From Dictyobacter vulcani (GTDB lineage: Bacteria > Chloroflexota > Ktedonobacteria > Ktedonobacterales > Ktedonobacteraceae), in NCBI RefSeq assembly GCF_008974265.1, contig NZ_BKZW01000001.1:3286001-3350000 (forward strand): a stretch of 64,000 nucleotides of DNA, given 5' to 3'. Shown piece after piece: positions 17,126 through 26,446 of the stretch; the first letter of the stretch is position 1, and each line of letters starts with the position of its first letter. The position numbers and the translations under genes were made by a program. The notes under the pieces were generated by a model that searched no databases, was not told the origin of the DNA, and was given only the letters and a program-made list of their open reading frames with translations.

Positions 17126-19201
17126 ACCTGCTCTACTACTTCTCTCATTGCTGTTTTCATAGGCGTTTGATCTTTTTAAGGAGTGCTATGAGTGTCAACT
17201 GATACATTCGAGTTGTTCTATGCATATGCGGATGAAGATGAGCGACTACTGAAGAAATTAAATAAGCATCTTTCGCTCCTTGTGCGTCAGGAATTGATCT
17301 CTCCCTGGTCTTCGCAAAACATTGCCGCTGGAACATTGTGGGATCAGGAGCTGCGCGCTCGCCTCAATGCTGCCCATATTATCCTTCTTCTTGTTAGTGC
17401 GGATTTTATTGCCTCTGACTATTGCTATAGCGTTGAAGTCCAGCAAGCCTTGAGACGCCACGCGGCAGGAGAGGCCCACGTTATCCCGATCCTCCTTCAT
17501 CCCTGTGACTGGGAATATGCTCCGTTCGCAAAGCTCGCACCTTTGCCTAACAATAGAAAGCCTGTTAAAATGTGGTCAAACGAAGATGCTGCACTCACCA
17601 ATGTCGCTAAAGGTATCCGTAAAGTTGTCAATGAGCTAAACGGAACCGCTGATCCTGACGCCGAAGAAGAGACGAAGAACACCAAGAAAAATGCCAGGGG
17701 TGGGGAAGCTGGGAGAAGGAATATGGCGCGTACACCACAAAACATTGATCGCAATTACCTCAAGAAGATTGTCCGGCAATATTACATAGAGCTCAAAGAT
17801 TACCAGGAAGTTGCTAATTACGAACTGGGTCTCCGTGCGGCCTTCCAGAATATGCTTTCGGCCGTGGCCAAGCATTGCGGCTGGTCACTCGCTCCTGAGA
17901 TGACCATTGATCGGATTCGACCCGATGGCGTTGTCCTGGACGAGTTCCGTATCCGTCGTGGCTATTGGGAAGCCAAAGGACCAAAGGTTAATCTGGACGA
18001 AGAGATCCGCAAAAAGATCGCCACTGGCTATCCGCTGACCAACACGCTGTTCGAGGATAGTAAACGGGCGGTACTGTACCAGGGAAAGAGCCGGACACCG
18101 AATGAATATGATCTGTCAGATGCCAATCGTGTCATTGACCTGCTACGCGATTTCTTCACCTATGTAGAGCCTGATATTGAGAACTTTGAGGAAGCGGTTG
18201 AGGAGTTCAAGGAGCGTATCCCGGAAAACGCCCAGGCGCTACTGAATATTATCAAAGATGAGCATAAGCTCAATAAAAAATTCCAGGACTCATTTGCGAC
18301 GTTTGCTGAAGTTTGTCGTACCTCGCTTGATCCGAAGATGAATGATGCCGCCATCGATGAGATGTTAGTACAGCACCTTCTAACAGAGCGCTTATTCCGT
18401 ACCGTCTTCAACAATCCTGATTTCGTCAACAACAATATCATCGCCTCCGAGATCGAAAAGGTCGTACGCGCCCTGGCCAGCCGATCCTTCAATCGCAATG
18501 AATTCCTGAAGACCCTGGATCGCTTCTATGTCGCCATCGAGCGCGCCGCCAGGGAGCGAGAAAGTTGGAGTGCGCGCCAGGATTTCCTTAATACCGTTTA
18601 CGAACGTTTTTTTCAGAGCTTCTCTACTAAACAGGCCGACACCCACGGCATCGTCTACACGCCACAAGAGATCGTAGACTTTATGGTTGAGAGCGTCGAC
18701 GAAGTCCTCAAACGCGAATTCGGCAAATCCATCGAAACGCCAGGCGTCAAGATCCTCGATCCCGCCACTGGTACCGGCAACTTCATCGTCAACATCATCC
18801 GCCGCATCGACGAGTTCAACCTGGAAAAGAAATACAAAGAAGATCTCTTCTGTAACGAAATCATGCTGCTCCCCTACTATATCTCCTCCCTCAACATCGA
18901 ACACGAATACTATGCCAAGATGGGCCAGTATGAGCCGTTTGATGGAATCAGTTTTGCCGACACTTTAGAATTAGCTGAAGGCCAACAAATGGCGCTCGAA
19001 ATGTTTGTAGAAGAGAATACGGAACGAGTCAAGCGACAAAAAGATGCAAATATCATGGTGGTGATTGGGAATCCTCCGTATAACGTTGGCCAGAAAAATG
19101 AAAATGACAATAATAAGAATCGTAAATATCCAGTGGTTGATGGAGGTGTTTATGAGAAATATGCAAAAGGATCAAAAGCAACAAATACTAGAGCTTTAAG
19201 T

Positions 19202-20704
19202 TTGACGTTTAGACTAAATCAGACAAAAAGGCCCCCACCTTGCGGCGGGCGGCCTGATCAAGTAAAGTTCTTCTTATAATTACAACACAAGGAATTTTAC
19301 TTGCATGACTAACAGTAACACATTGCGACAATTTCGTCACGACATCTATGACTGTTTTCCACGAGCGAAGGATGCATTGTTTAATACAATTGATGGACTG
19401 ATGACAGAAATACAGGCGACATCGTTTCCAGAGATCTCGCAATCGCCCTTGTTTGAACGCACCTGGGCTAGTTTGTATGAGGCGTTTGAAGATGGGCGTA
19501 TCGATGAGAAGCGCCTGCGAGAGATTCTGGCACGCTATCTGCCCAAACCCGATGCGGGCAAGTGGCTCTGGATTGGCATTGATGCCAGCAAGATTGCACG
19601 CCCGGCTGCTGTAACGTCGGCCGATCGTACGGCACAACATATGCATAATCTGCCAGAATGCAAGAAGCCAGTCACGTTTGGGTGGCAATTCTCGACGGTC
19701 GTGGCTTTGGCAGAGCCAGTGAGCAGTTGGACCTATATTCTGGACCAACAACGGGTGGCGTCGCAGACCACCGCCATCGAAGTCGCAGAAGAACAGCTCA
19801 GGCAAGTGGTACCCTATTTGCCCAAGCAGGTCATTGTTGTATTGGACCGGGGGTATGATTCCAACTGGTTGTGGTGTCGTTGTAGCGCATTGGAGGTTGA
19901 GGTGTTGGGTCGTCTCAAAAGCAATCGCTGCTTCTACCGAGCTGCGCCACCTCCAACAGGAAAAAAAGGATGTCCACGCAAAGATGGTGACAAACTGCAA
20001 CCGAAAGATCCAGCAACGCATCAGGATCCAGATGGAGTATGGAAAGGTACCGATGAGAAAGAGCGTCCGGTGGAAGTCACCTGGTGGAAACACATGCATG
20101 TCAAGCAGGCACGCTACCTGGACGTCACCGTTTTGCGGGTGGTGCGACCTCATGCGACCAACAAAGAGCGTGATCCACGCGTGAGCTGGTTTGTGTGGAT
20201 TGGGGATCAAGAAGCTGATGTCACCCAGATTGCACTGGGCTATGTGCTGCGCTTTGGGCAAGAGCATGGCTATCGTTTTGACAAGCAATGCTTGTTGTGG
20301 GAACAACCACGTTTGCGGACCCCAGAACAGTTTGAGCGATGGAGCCATATTGTGGCGATCGCGCACAATCATCTGGTCTTGGCTCGTGACGTGGTTGAAG
20401 CAGAACGGCGACCATGGGAAAGCAAACAGCGCAAGCCAACCCCCAACAGGTGCGGCGCGGGATGCACAAATTGTTGGCACGTTTGGGCACTCCTGCCCGG
20501 CCACCACAACCACGCGGAAAATCGAAAGGCCGGATGAAAGGAGCAAAAGTTGGCAAAGCACCACGTTTTCCCATCATTCGCAAAAAGCCAAAGTTGCCTC
20601 AAATTGTACCATCCTGATGGCAGAGATGACGCATTGATTCATCGTCTTTCTTTGAACGGAACTTCTCATGGAGTTCTGGTAGAACTTTTTAGTCTAAACG
20701 TCAA
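19202..20704 (+). mobile_element. 1503-bp insertion sequence with 17-bp terminal inverted repeats
   Basis: Termini TTGACGTTTAGACTAAA are perfect inverted repeats at 19202-19218 and 20688-20704. The element is flanked by a 6-bp duplication TTAAGT (19196-19201 and 20705-20710). It carries one DDE transposase. Because the target gene is restored exactly on removal of the IS and one duplication, the insertion looks recent. A G/C-rich hairpin just inside the left end (about 19226-19256) may block read-through transcription. Confidence 0.92.
19305..20617 (+). CDS. DDE transposase of the IS, with a -1 frame break near the C-terminus
   Basis: The main frame runs 19305-20537: WIGIDASKI (first Asp), VIVVLDRGYDSN (second Asp) and a C-terminal catalytic region before ARDVVEAERRPW. 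After KQRKPTP it goes out of frame; the -1 frame continues as QQVRRGMHKLLARLGTP to a basic end RKKPKLPQIVPS at 20617, a much more protein-like C-terminus. The break is at C5 (20440-20444); one added C joins both parts (437 aa). An IS4-superfamily relative is likely; exact family not assigned. Confidence 0.75.
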
Positions 20705-22451
20705 TTAAGTGATGCTTACGTGAAATTCTTTCGTTGGGCCACGGATCGTTTGCAGGGACGTGATGGTATTGTATGTTTCGTCAGTAATAATAGTTTCCTT
20801 GATAGTTATGCATTTGATAGTTTTCGTAAGCGTTTAGCTGATGAGTTTACTCATATTTATCATATAGATCTTAGTGGCAATGCGCGTAGGGGAAGAGGTG
20901 GTAATGTCTTTGGTATTATGGTAGGTGTTGGTATTACGATACTTGTTCGCAATCGCGCTCAGGTAACTCAACATAGATCTGCTACTATCAACTACTACAA
21001 AGTAGACGATAACCTAAAAGGCCCGGCCAAACTTAAATTGTTGGCAGAGGCAGGGAACATTAAGAGAGTTACTTGGCACATACTACAGCCTGATGAAAAT
21101 TACACCTGGATCACTGAGGGCCTTCACGCAGAGTTCTCTACGTTTCTAGCAATGGGCAATAAAGATGCCAAAGAGGCTCGAGGTATAGAGACAGTAGGAG
21201 CCACTTTTAAAACTCTCTTTAAGATCTATTCTAGAGGCGCGGAAACGACACGAGACCGCTGGATGTATGATTTTAGTGCTTCAAATCTAGTAATAAAAAC
21301 GAAAAGCATGATAGATACATATAATTCTGAAATATCTCGTTGGATACGTGCAGGTGAACCCAAAGACATAGATAATTTTGTGCTCTCTGACGAAACAAAA
21401 ATCAAGTGGAGCAGTCGTTTAAAAGAGTGTTTAGTAAGAAAGACAGAAACTGAATTCACATACTTATCTATACGTAATGCCTTATATCGACCTTTCACTC
21501 GGCAGTTTCTGTACTTTGACAGTATAATGACCCATCGTCAAGGTATGTTCCCGATAATTTTTCCAAATGCTGCTTCTGAATTAGAGAATGTTGTGATTTG
21601 TATTCCTGGTCTCGGCAACAGAAAAGGATTTGGATGCCTTGCTGTTAACGTTATTTCAGATTTAGAGATTGCATTTGAAAAAGCTCAATGTTTTCCTTTT
21701 TACACTTACTCCACAGATGGCACCAATCGCCGCGAAAACATTACCGACTGGGCGCTCAAGCTGTTCCAGAAGAAACATGGCTCCGAAGTTACCAAGTGGG
21801 ATATCTTCCACTATGTCTACGGTCTGCTGCACCATCCACAGTATCGCGAGCTATACAAAGAGAACCTGAAGCGTGACTTGCCACACATCCCGTTGTTGCT
21901 GAACCAGGAAGCGTTTGAGGCGTGTGTGAGTGTGGGCAGGCAGTTGATGGATATGCATGTGAATTATGAGCAGGTCGACGAGTATCCTCTGGAGCTTGTA
22001 TCCGATAAAAACATCCCATATGTGCAGCGCCTACGTGTCGAGAAGATGAAGCTCGCAGCAGATAAACAATCGCTTGTATATAGCAAGGGCCTGACCATAG
22101 CAGGCATACCGCAAGAGTGCTTTGAATATCGCTTAGGCAATCGTTCAGCGCTCGAATGGGTCATCGATCAATATCAGGTATCGACCGACAAACGCAGCGG
22201 CATCGAGAGTGATCCCAATCGCCTGGATGACCCTCAGTACATCCTGCGCTTGATCAGGCAAGTCGTCACCGTCAGCGTCAAGACCGTCGAGCTCGTCAAA
22301 GAGCTCGCCGAAGCCGTCACAGCCGAAGACTGGCTCGGCGAATCCGTAGATGTGAGTGAGAGCCCGCTAAGCGCAGAAATACCGCCACAAGACTAACCAT
22401 TTTGAGGCATAGCCAGCAAACCATCCCTCGCTATGCCTCACCAACCATCCA

Positions 22452-22489
22452 CAACTTAAGAATAAGAACTTAAGAAGCATACGACACCC
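22452..22489 (+). repeat. single copy of repeat D after the TIR/methyltransferase gene
   Basis: Same 38-bp core, 55 bp after the methyltransferase stop and about 100 bp before the glycosyltransferase start; it separates the two modules. Confidence 0.9.
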
Positions 22490-22590
22490 TGAAACGTAGT
22501 GGTTGCCGGTCCGGGACGGCGTCTAACGCGACAAGGATTCAATTTCCACCAACCCACGCCGATTAAATATTTGCAGGGAAGCGAGAAAGC

Positions 22591-24030
22591 ATGGTACAAA
22601 AATATCTTTCATATATCTCTCATGCCAGACTCCACAGTTCGGATGATGAGCTTGAGGCTCTCCCTACAAAGCAAGTTCTCTTGTGGGGAGGATTGTTATT
22701 ATTGTTGACGCTGCTCGCAACAGTTAGCTATTATCTTTATCGTCCCTATGCGGAACTGACGGCTGATACGCCGGGATACCTGCGCTTTGCTCAACAGCTA
22801 CGCACAACAGGCAATCCCATTAATGTCTTTCGCTTACCAACCTATCCGCTCTTTTTACTTGTGATCAGCTTTTTCACAGGTCCAGATAATTTGTTCGCGG
22901 TCAGTATCGTTCAAGGATTGCTTTTTATACTGGCTGTGCTGGAATTCTATCTCCTGGCCATATTGCTGTTCAGGCATAGCTGGATCGCTTTCTGTATCAG
23001 CGTGCTGGTGGGCACCAATGTGATCCTGATCTCTTACAGCAAAGTGCTGATGACCGAGGGACTGGCGTTGTGGCTCCTGATTACCAGCCTCTTACTGGCT
23101 GTGAGTAGTATGCGTACTGGTAATGTTAGACGCCTGAAATGGCTGGCGGTCTGTCTGGCTCTGCTCTTTTTTACGCGACCAGAATGGGCCAGTTTTCCCG
23201 TGCTGTTGTTCGCTTATCTGTTATGGGCGCGCTATCGGCGCGGAAATGTACGGCCATGGCTCAGCGGAATTGTGCGTGCGGTCGCTGTTCTCTATGTGTT
23301 GTTAGGAATATACATCTGTTGCAATTTTTTCATCAATCACTATTTCGGCCTGACATATGTTGAGAACATGAATCTGATTGGCAAGGTGATGCAATATCAG
23401 ATGCAGAACGAAGTTCCTTCTGGCTATGAGCATATACGGAGGATAATTGATAGTAATGTTACGTATAGTCATCTGACGCCTTATCAACTTGTGGCGAAAT
23501 ATCCAGAGCTCGGACAGAATAACGCCCGGCCGTTAGGCGATTTTGCACGCGCGATCATCTGGCGACATCCGTTTGAATTTGTCGGGAAAACCATCCCGCT
23601 ACTCTTTGAATCCCTGACAAGCTACTATCCTGTTAGCACCCTACCTGCGCCATCAGTTGCTCCGCAACCGGCATGGATCGAACAAATCGTTGCCTCGCTA
23701 TTCTCATTTCATCGAGCGCTGTATGCGGGCAATGTGCTATTCCCTTATTGTTCAATTATCTGGCTCGGCCTCCTCTGTTGGCCGCGTACGCGGAAGCGCT
23801 TGAGTGTCCAGGGCATGGGACTGATCGTGATGACGGCCTGGTTTGCGCTGGTGCTTACCACGTTGGGAGGATACTTCTTGAGCGATTATATGCGCGTTCA
23901 TATTGTCTTTGATGCCTTGATAATCCTCACAGTCTGGGGCGCGATACTATATGTTCCGTCTATCTTCTTTGAACTTCTTATAGCACAAATCCCGGATAGA
24001 ATGAATATTCAAGGGGCACCACAGCGGTAG
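22591..24030 (+). CDS. GT-C fold membrane glycosyltransferase (PMT/ArnT-like)
   Basis: 479 aa with about ten hydrophobic segments. After the first TM helix (QVLLWGGLLLLLTLLATVSYYL) comes TADTPGYLRFAQQL, carrying the Asp typical of the first extracytoplasmic loop of polyprenyl-phosphate-sugar-dependent transferases; RLPTYPLFLL and a large loop with HPFEFVGK follow. It would transfer a lipid-linked sugar on the outer face of the membrane. Acceptor unknown. The stop TAG lies within a family B repeat. It sits between two repeat D copies, so it is probably cargo of the same island. Confidence 0.65.
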   Translation: MVQKYLSYISHARLHSSDDELEALPTKQVLLWGGLLLLLTLLATVSYYLYRPYAELTADTPGYLRFAQQLRTTGNPINVFRLPTYPLFLLVISFFTGPDNLFAVSIVQGLLFILAVLEFYLLAILLFRHSWIAFCISVLVGTNVILISYSKVLMTEGLALWLLITSLLLAVSSMRTGNVRRLKWLAVCLALLFFTRPEWASFPVLLFAYLLWARYRRGNVRPWLSGIVRAVAVLYVLLGIYICCNFFINHYFGLTYVENMNLIGKVMQYQMQNEVPSGYEHIRRIIDSNVTYSHLTPYQLVAKYPELGQNNARPLGDFARAIIWRHPFEFVGKTIPLLFESLTSYYPVSTLPAPSVAPQPAWIEQIVASLFSFHRALYAGNVLFPYCSIIWLGLLCWPRTRKRLSVQGMGLIVMTAWFALVLTTLGGYFLSDYMRVHIVFDALIILTVWGAILYVPSIFFELLIAQIPDRMNIQGAPQR

Positions 24031-24284
24031 GTTCGGCCCTCGAGGCCGATTGGTTTCCCGCATGATCATGTATGAAGGAACACGACACGTAGGTTCGACC
24101 CTCGAGGTCGATTTGGCCCATTATGATATCCACGATTGACCATGGGTATGCCGTTATCATGGTTCTTGATGCGTTATCGTGGGGAGTCCCTAAATCGACC
24201 TCGAGGGTCGAACCTACATGTCATGGTTCTTGATGCGTTATCGTGGGGAGTCCCTAAATCGACCTCGAGGGTCGAACCTACATG
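24026..24284. repeat. cluster of four family B palindromic repeats, including a 64-bp tandem duplication
   Basis: Family B core GTAGGTTCGACCCTCGAGG followed by TCGATTT. Forward copies at 24026-24055 and 24089-24117; inverted copies at 24192-24219 and 24256-24283. The inverted copies belong to two identical tandem 64-bp units (24157-24220 and 24221-24284). Other copies are at 27452 and 55380-55484. No ORF is supported here. Confidence 0.88.
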
Positions 24285-24327
24285 TCATATCTATTCATGC
24301 ATGATCATAGGTATTCCTCACCATCCC

Positions 24328-24353
24328 CAACTTAAGAATAAGAACTTAAGAAG
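24328..24353 (+). repeat. rightmost copy of repeat D (island edge)
   Basis: CAACTTAAGAATAAG and AACTTAAGAAG, then diverging into CCGGGGCGGG. Same orientation as the left array and the last copy before core genes resume with rpmE. Confidence 0.88.
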
Positions 24354-24671
24354 CCGGGGCGGGCATAAATTGGGGATGGATTGTGTTATCTATAATATAA
24401 AGAAGAAGATAGTACACGCCGGTAATATTGCTGAAGTTGATCCTCACTGGCGTGGAAGATAGGCGAGAGCATGATTGAGGGGGCATTTGAGGAGGCGAAA
24501 AGTCTGCCTTACGGCATGTGGCATCTTGACGAAGATGTGCCTTGCATGTACAATCATGCTTGCATTGCTATGAGCATTTTGCAGGTTGTAGAGGTGAGGG
24601 AGGCAGAGGTGCAGCAAACAACAGGGCCTTCCAAGCAGCGAAGCCATAAGTGTTGATATCCAGGAGATATA
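24354..24671. other. leader region of rpmE, no supported gene
   Basis: 318 bp. A TATAAT occurs at 24391-24396 without a good -35 at 17 bp. ORFs on both strands lack ribosome-binding sites. A long leader ahead of a ribosomal protein gene could host regulation (bL31 synthesis is often zinc- or autoregulated), but no defined structure was recognised. Confidence 0.35.
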
Positions 24672-24878
24672 ATGAAAGCAGGAATCCATCCAAACTATGT
24701 TGAATCCACAGTGCAGTGCGCTTGTGGCAACAGTTTTAAAACCATGAGCACGAAACCTGTGTTGAAGGTTGATGTTTGCTCGAAGTGCCATCCTTTCTTT
24801 ACTGGTCAGCAGCGTATTCTTGACGCCGCCGGTCGTGTTGAGCGCTTCCGCAAACGCTTCAACCTTAAGGATGAGTAG
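24672..24878 (+). CDS. rpmE: 50S ribosomal protein bL31, zinc-binding form
   Basis: 68 aa: [20 protein letters not shown] ..., with Cys16, Cys18, Cys36 and Cys39 forming the zinc site of the C+ paralogue. It binds the central protuberance and bridges the 50S and 30S subunits. AGGAGA precedes ATG 24672 by 7 bp. The hairpin at 24901 probably ends its transcript. It marks the return to core genome after the island. Confidence 0.95.
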   Translation: MKAGIHPNYVESTVQCACGNSFKTMSTKPVLKVDVCSKCHPFFTGQQRILDAAGRVERFRKRFNLKDE

Positions 24879-24900
24879 TTCATTACCAGGGAGTAGTCGT

Positions 24901-24940
24901 ATAGGGATAAAGGTGATTGGAAACATGCCTTTATCCCTAT
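24901..24940 (+). terminator. intrinsic terminator-like hairpin after rpmE
   Basis: Stem ATAGGGATAAAGG / CCTTTATCCCTAT with 14-nt loop; perfect 13-bp stem, short T-tract. Confidence 0.65.
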
Positions 24941-24977
24941 TTCACTATACGTTACTTTTTCTGTAACTTGCAGGGGG

Positions 24978-26420
24978 GTGAGTCAACTGAGCGATTCAAC
25001 GCAAAGAACTATTCTGTTCCTGATTGCTGATACTGGCGCGGGGCATCGCAGTGCTGCCAATGCGATCAGTAATGCCATTCGTCTTATTTCGCAACGCGAA
25101 CAGGAAGCATGGCTGGCACAGCGACCAGCGACAGAGGCAGAAGGCGAGCTTCCACCTCCTACGTATCGTATTGAGATCGTTGATGTGTTTGAGGAGTATA
25201 GCCGTTTCCCGTTGCGCGAGGCGGTCAAGCTCTATGGCCCGACGATACGTTATAATCCAAAGTTGTTTGGCGAGGTCTTTCATCGCAGCAACCGTGAGGG
25301 CACGGTGATGGCGATGACGAGCCTGGCCACCCCGCTTATTTTCAATGGATTATTAAAGCTCTTTACGACCATTCAGCCGGATGTGGTTGTCTCTATCCAT
25401 CCAATGCTTAACTTTGTCACGATTCGAGCCCTGCGACAACTAGGCTTGAAGATTCCGTTTATTACGGTCGTGACCGATCTGATTAGTGTACACTTTTCCT
25501 GGTTTGCGCCGGGCGCCGACGCCTATATTGTTCCGACCGAGCAGGCTAAGCAATTATATCTGTCGCGCAAGCTAGATCCCAAACGCGTGCATATGTTGGG
25601 CATGCCAATCGATCCCAAATATACGCGCGAGGTGGCCCCAAAGGAAGAACTCCGACGAAAATTTGGCCTTGCGAATGACTTACCTGTGGTGTTGTTAGTT
25701 GGCGGTGGTGATGGTGCAGGTGGTCTCCATGCCGCGGTACGCGCTATTTCTCAGGCCCATCTACCGGTCCAGTTAATGGTGGTGACGGGTCGCAACAAAA
25801 AGCTCTATGCCCAATTACAGCGTACGCGCTCACGTCTGCACGTACCAGCCGAGATCTTTGGCTTTGTCAATAATATGCCCGAGCTGATGCATGCAGCCGA
25901 TGTGATCATCACCAAGGCTGGTCCCGGTACGATCTGTGAAGCGTTATCCTGTAATCTTCCGATTATCCTAAGTGGGTATGTCCCTGGTCAGGAAGAAGGC
26001 AACATTGATTATGTCGTGCATAACGATGTTGGCATCCTGGCGCTGGACGCTCGTACCCTGACTGATGCCCTGCGCCGTCTCATCAAGCCAGGCTCGCCTG
26101 AACTGCGTCGTCGCCTGGACAACGCCAGAAAGATCAGTCGGCCAGCCTCCTCTTTTGATATTGGCGACAAAATTCTCAGCTTTTTACCTGGTCCCGGCCA
26201 GGATAGTGTCTGGCAGTCGCAAGGAAAGCATCCGGTGCAATATCGCATGTCGGGTCGCATCCAATCGGCGATTCGCATTCGCCGTTTACATAACCGTTTG
26301 CCCAAGACCATCACCAGAAGCGCAATGGTACGTCGTCTTTCCAGGACGCAGGATATTTCAAATGAAGCGGCGAAACCTGCGCGTAGGTTACCGCGCCGAA
26401 ATATCAAAAATAGGATCTAA
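24978..26420 (+). CDS. MGDG synthase / processive diacylglycerol glycosyltransferase family protein
   Basis: 480 aa GT28-type glycosyltransferase. The N-terminal MGDG-synthase motif FLIADTGAGHRSAANAI is intact. The UDP-sugar-binding C-terminal half has VVLLVGGGDGAGG, FGFVNNMPELMHAADVIITKAGPGTICEAL and LSGYVPGQEEGN, typical of enzymes that glycosylate diacylglycerol to make membrane glycolipids at the inner membrane face. The last 70 residues are a basic extension (Arg-rich), perhaps for membrane binding. GTG 24978 is the first in-frame start and overlaps a G6 run. Confidence 0.85.
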   Translation: MSQLSDSTQRTILFLIADTGAGHRSAANAISNAIRLISQREQEAWLAQRPATEAEGELPPPTYRIEIVDVFEEYSRFPLREAVKLYGPTIRYNPKLFGEVFHRSNREGTVMAMTSLATPLIFNGLLKLFTTIQPDVVVSIHPMLNFVTIRALRQLGLKIPFITVVTDLISVHFSWFAPGADAYIVPTEQAKQLYLSRKLDPKRVHMLGMPIDPKYTREVAPKEELRRKFGLANDLPVVLLVGGGDGAGGLHAAVRAISQAHLPVQLMVVTGRNKKLYAQLQRTRSRLHVPAEIFGFVNNMPELMHAADVIITKAGPGTICEALSCNLPIILSGYVPGQEEGNIDYVVHNDVGILALDARTLTDALRRLIKPGSPELRRRLDNARKISRPASSFDIGDKILSFLPGPGQDSVWQSQGKHPVQYRMSGRIQSAIRIRRLHNRLPKTITRSAMVRRLSRTQDISNEAAKPARRLPRRNIKNRI

Positions 26421-26446
26421 GGATAAGGAAGCGAAAGGATTTCTCG

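Larger units (their letters stand above)
17192..22396 (+). pseudogene. TIR / PD-(D/E)XK / N6-adenine methyltransferase fusion, interrupted by an IS
   Basis: GTG 17192 has AAGGAG with 8-bp spacing. Residues 1-150 are a TIR domain (LFYAYADEDE; SADFIASDYCYSVEV with candidate catalytic Glu82). After a charged linker, a second module begins MARTPQNIDRNY (Met178), with a nuclease-like D245...E260-A-K262 set, methyltransferase motif I DPATGTG (Asp523) and motif IV NPPY (Asn627), then a C-terminal specificity-type region. There is no helicase. An IS at 19202-20704 splits the gene after Ser670; removing it plus one TTAAGT restores a 1231-aa frame. It resembles type ISP/IIL single-chain restriction-modification enzymes with a TIR added. 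As it stands it is disrupted. Confidence 0.75.

Noticed and set aside
18392..18904. Minus-strand ORF inside the methyltransferase region
   Set aside because: Shadow of the conserved methyltransferase frame.
19209..20564. 451-aa minus-strand ORF opposite the transposase
   Set aside because: Antisense shadow of a well-supported DDE transposase; its sequence has low-complexity Cys/Trp-rich composition and no SD.
20411..20637. Second small gene overlapping the transposase end
   Set aside because: It is the frame-shifted C-terminus of the transposase, joined at a C5 run, not a separate gene.
24026..24284. tRNA-like GGTTCGA-containing sequences
   Set aside because: GGTTCGA is the core of family B palindromes; no acceptor, D or anticodon arms can be drawn.
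13125..24353. Integron attC sites between cassettes
   Set aside because: The repeat lacks paired RYYYAAC/GTTRRRY boxes and the copies are nearly identical, unlike attC; no integron integrase is present.
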